From positions 1 through 8,194 of the forward strand of contig JAEMSB010000185.1 in NCBI GenBank assembly GCA_016463045.1: 8,194 nucleotides of DNA, in the 5' to 3' direction. Shown piece after piece: positions 6,160-8,194 of this stretch (positions are counted from its first letter, which is position 1; each line of letters begins with the position of its first letter). Source of the stretch: Niveispirillum sp. Lineage in GTDB: Bacteria > Pseudomonadota > Alphaproteobacteria > Azospirillales > Azospirillaceae. Both the position numbers and the translations under genes were made by a program. The notes beneath the pieces were generated by a model. It had not been told where the DNA came from, searched no databases, and saw only the letters and a list, made by a program, of their open reading frames with translations.

Positions 6160-8124
6160 TCAATGATGCCCCATCGCCGCCGCTTTGCCGTCGGTGCCGG
6201 GCAGGACGATCTGCACATTCTGCATCATGCCCTTATCCTCATGATCCAGGATGTGGCAGTGCAGGACGAACTCCCCGATATAACGGTTATAGCGGGTGCG
6301 AACCGTGATGATGGCGTTGGGGTCGGTGATCAGCGTGTCCTTCCACGTCCCCTGCATGCCCGCATAGATACCGTCCGTCCATTCCGGTCCCGGTGTGTCG
6401 TCGGGATTCTTCTTCCGGATCGACACGACCTGGAACGGGTTCACATGGATGTGGAACGGGTGGTTCACGAATTTCGACATCAGGATCCATTGCTGGGCCG
6501 TGCCCAGAACAAGAGTCTGGTTCACCACCGCCGGATCGTATTCCTTGTCATTGACCGTGAACCGCGTGGGTTGATTGGGCTGGATATCGATGTTGAAGGT
6601 GATGGGGATGTCCGGCTGGCCCCATTTGGCAATCTCCGCATCTGTGATGGTCGGGTGCGGCACGTACTTGGTCAGTTTCAGACCATCATTGATGTCGCCG
6701 GTCACGGTGTCGCGCACCGGGCCTTGCAGCCGTGATGCACCTTCCAGCAGCTTGGCCTTCACCACGGCACCGGTGTCGGCCACCTTGTCGCCCGTGGCCT
6801 CAATAAAGCCGATGATCTTGGGGCTGTCTTCGCCCGCCACCTGATCGGTGCCATTGCTATCATCATAGACGCAGTAGCGTCCCGCCTCGGGCAGCACGAA
6901 CAGGATGTCGCTGCGATAGCCGGGCTGAAGATTATTCACCGTCTCCTTCTTGAACACCTGGGGTCGGGTCAGACCGTCGGTCGCCACCTCATACTGGGTG
7001 ACATCGGCGCCGGTACAGGCCTTCGCCACCTCGTCCGATGCGGCCTTGACGGTTTTCACTAGACCGGTGGCGGGCGCCTTCGCCCCCATCTTGCGGATGC
7101 GCAGGTTGATGGTTTCCTCCACGCCGGCATGGATCAGACGCCAGCGGTACATCTGGCCCGTCTTGGCTTCCATCTGCGGGCGTACGACACCGTTGAACAT
7201 GGTGAAACGCCCACTTGCCTTCCAGGCCTTGGGATCGAACTGTGCGTCGAAATTCTCCACCTTGCCGATCTGATCATCCTTGCAGATCCACTGACCCTTG
7301 GCGTCCTTCTCAATGTTGCCCTGGTCATCAAAGCAGGCATAGGGAAGCTGCTGAATCAGCATCACCTGGGCCGCAAAGTCGGCATTGGCCGTTACGGGCT
7401 GCAAAAGCGTGTCCAGGTCGCCATTCGACAATTCCGTCGGCACCCGGCTGCCCTTGATCACCAACGCGCCCGCCATGCCGCTGCCCACCTGGATGGAGGT
7501 GGAGCCGTGCTTATGCGGGTGGTACCAGAAGGTGCCAGCGGGATGATCTTCCGGCACATTGTACTCGTACTGGAAATTCACCCCCGGCTCGATATTCAGC
7601 AGGACATTGTCGCTGTTGCCGGTAGGCGAAACCCACAGGCCATGGCTGTGCAGGTTGGTGTTGTTGAAACAGTGCGGCGCGTTGGTGGCATAGGGCTTGC
7701 CGGTCTTCGGATCGATCTTGCAGTTCGGTTCCGCCGGCAACTGGTTCAGCAGGCTGATGCGCACCGTCTGCCCCGGTTCCATCAGGATCATTGGGGCCAG
7801 GAACTGATCGCCATAGGAACGCAGCCGCACCTTGTCATTCTTGCCCGTGGACGGGTTGTAGATGGTGCCGTCCGTGTACTTGATGGGCAGGACATAGTGG
7901 ATTTCACGGCCCTGCTGAATGGCAGCGTTCAGGGCGCCCAGCGACAGCAGGTTATAGCCCTGGGGCTTTTCCTGATCGCGCGGCTTCTGTTCGTCCGACT
8001 TCAACACCGACGGTGCCTTCAACAGGCGCGGCGGTTCCGCCGACACGCTGCCGCAGGCCGTCAGCAACAGGCCTGCGCCAACGAAGGCCGCACCCCCGCG
8101 CCACATGTTCCGGTCCTGTCCCAT
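6160..8124 (-). CDS. Multicopper oxidase (laccase/bilirubin-oxidase-like), probable lipoprotein
   Basis: A 654-residue multicopper oxidase, which would oxidise a phenol, bilirubin-like compound or metal ion at a type 1 copper and reduce O2 to water at a trinuclear centre. All four copper motifs are intact: LHSHG (His159, His161), WYHPHKHG (His202, His204), HPFHIH (His555, His558, His560) and HCHILDHEDKGMM (His622, Cys623, His624, His628, axial Met633). No methionine-rich CueO-type insert is seen. The N-terminus has a hydrophobic stretch ending in a lipobox, LTAC (Cys24), with no twin-arginine motif, suggesting a Sec-exported lipoprotein. The protein is longer than typical 500-residue laccases, with extra sequence around residues 225-300 and 345-500. 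Six further cysteines (135, 152, 264, 281, 370, 418) may form disulfides. It ends in MGHH. The ATG at 8124 is chosen over Met7 because of a perfect AGGAGG six bases upstream. It converges on the RND operon across a shared hairpin and is separately transcribed. Family secure; substrate unknown. Confidence 0.95.
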   Translation of the reverse strand: MGQDRNMWRGGAAFVGAGLLLTACGSVSAEPPRLLKAPSVLKSDEQKPRDQEKPQGYNLLSLGALNAAIQQGREIHYVLPIKYTDGTIYNPSTGKNDKVRLRSYGDQFLAPMILMEPGQTVRISLLNQLPAEPNCKIDPKTGKPYATNAPHCFNNTNLHSHGLWVSPTGNSDNVLLNIEPGVNFQYEYNVPEDHPAGTFWYHPHKHGSTSIQVGSGMAGALVIKGSRVPTELSNGDLDTLLQPVTANADFAAQVMLIQQLPYACFDDQGNIEKDAKGQWICKDDQIGKVENFDAQFDPKAWKASGRFTMFNGVVRPQMEAKTGQMYRWRLIHAGVEETINLRIRKMGAKAPATGLVKTVKAASDEVAKACTGADVTQYEVATDGLTRPQVFKKETVNNLQPGYRSDILFVLPEAGRYCVYDDSNGTDQVAGEDSPKIIGFIEATGDKVADTGAVVKAKLLEGASRLQGPVRDTVTGDINDGLKLTKYVPHPTITDAEIAKWGQPDIPITFNIDIQPNQPTRFTVNDKEYDPAVVNQTLVLGTAQQWILMSKFVNHPFHIHVNPFQVVSIRKKNPDDTPGPEWTDGIYAGMQGTWKDTLITDPNAIITVRTRYNRYIGEFVLHCHILDHEDKGMMQNVQIVLPGTDGKAAAMGHH

Positions 8125-8194
8125 CTGCCCCCTCCTCTATCTTGGGTAAGGACAGCAATATGACTTAGCGATGCGGCACAGGGCAATCTCAATC
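8125..8194 (-). promoter_or_regulatory. Leader and probable promoter region of the multicopper oxidase gene
   Basis: These 70 bases run to the window edge and contain no gene. They carry the ribosome binding site and an AT-richer stretch. On the minus strand TTGAGA (top-strand 8187-8192) is a possible -35, but the hexamers at the right distance (around GCTAAG/TAAGTC) are poor -10 matches. I see no CueR-like or CopY-like copper operator here. The real promoter may lie partly outside the window. Confidence 0.4.
8131..8136 (-). promoter_or_regulatory. Consensus Shine-Dalgarno of the multicopper oxidase gene
   Basis: The minus strand reads AGGAGG, ending six bases before the ATG at 8124. This perfect match fixes the start at 8124 rather than at the internal Met7 codon (8106) and implies efficient translation. 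Confidence 0.85.

Noticed and set aside
6163..6735. A 190-codon plus-strand open frame just after the hairpin
   Set aside because: It lies wholly opposite the conserved C-terminal copper-binding domain of the oxidase and has no recognisable domain or ribosome binding site.
7129..8163. A 344-codon open frame on the plus strand, opposite the multicopper oxidase
   Set aside because: It is a shadow of the oxidase gene: low-complexity His/Arg/Gly/Val composition, no domain, and it runs through the oxidase's ribosome binding site and leader.
8125..8194. Copper-responsive operator upstream of the multicopper oxidase
   Set aside because: I looked for a CueR-like dyad (ACCTTCC-N7-GGAAGGT) and other clear palindromes and found none in the 70 visible bases.

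Overview
The window is GC-rich and densely packed, with protein families typical of a Gram-negative alphaproteobacterium. A Rhodospirillales/Azospirillaceae-type genome is my best guess, from overall feel and the argC/gamma-carbonic-anhydrase adjacency. No rRNA marker is present to prove it. I see no tRNA, rRNA, CRISPR array, insertion sequence, integrase or phage gene.

Layout from left to right. (1) Positions 1-708 hold the 3' two thirds of argC (arginine biosynthesis), cut by the window edge. (2) It overlaps by four bases (GTGA) a gamma-carbonic-anhydrase-like hexapeptide-repeat protein at 705-1253. (3) On the opposite strand, a TetR/AcrR-type repressor (1250-1930) converges on that gene, and the two stop codons share bases. 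(4) A 89-bp divergent intergenic region (1931-2019) contains a striking 33-bp palindrome, probably the repressor's operator. (5) A two-gene RND efflux operon follows: a lipoprotein periplasmic adaptor (2020-3069) and an inner-membrane proton-driven permease (3073-6111). (6) A strong hairpin at 6115-6154 separates this operon from (7) a convergent multicopper oxidase gene (6160-8124, minus strand) that encodes a probable lipoprotein. (8) The last 70 bases (8125-8194) are the leader of the oxidase gene, with a perfect AGGAGG ribosome binding site.

How the genes work together: the TetR regulator and the RND operon form a classic divergent repressor/pump module, in which ligand binding to the repressor would release transcription of the pump. 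No outer-membrane channel gene lies beside the pump, so it probably borrows a TolC-type channel encoded elsewhere. The multicopper oxidase is a separate transcription unit, and any functional link to the pump is speculative. The argC and carbonic-anhydrase-like genes are housekeeping neighbours. I do not see convincing evidence of a wholly new biological system. The points most worth a second look are the operator-like palindrome and the unusual export signal and paired cysteine loops of the oxidase.
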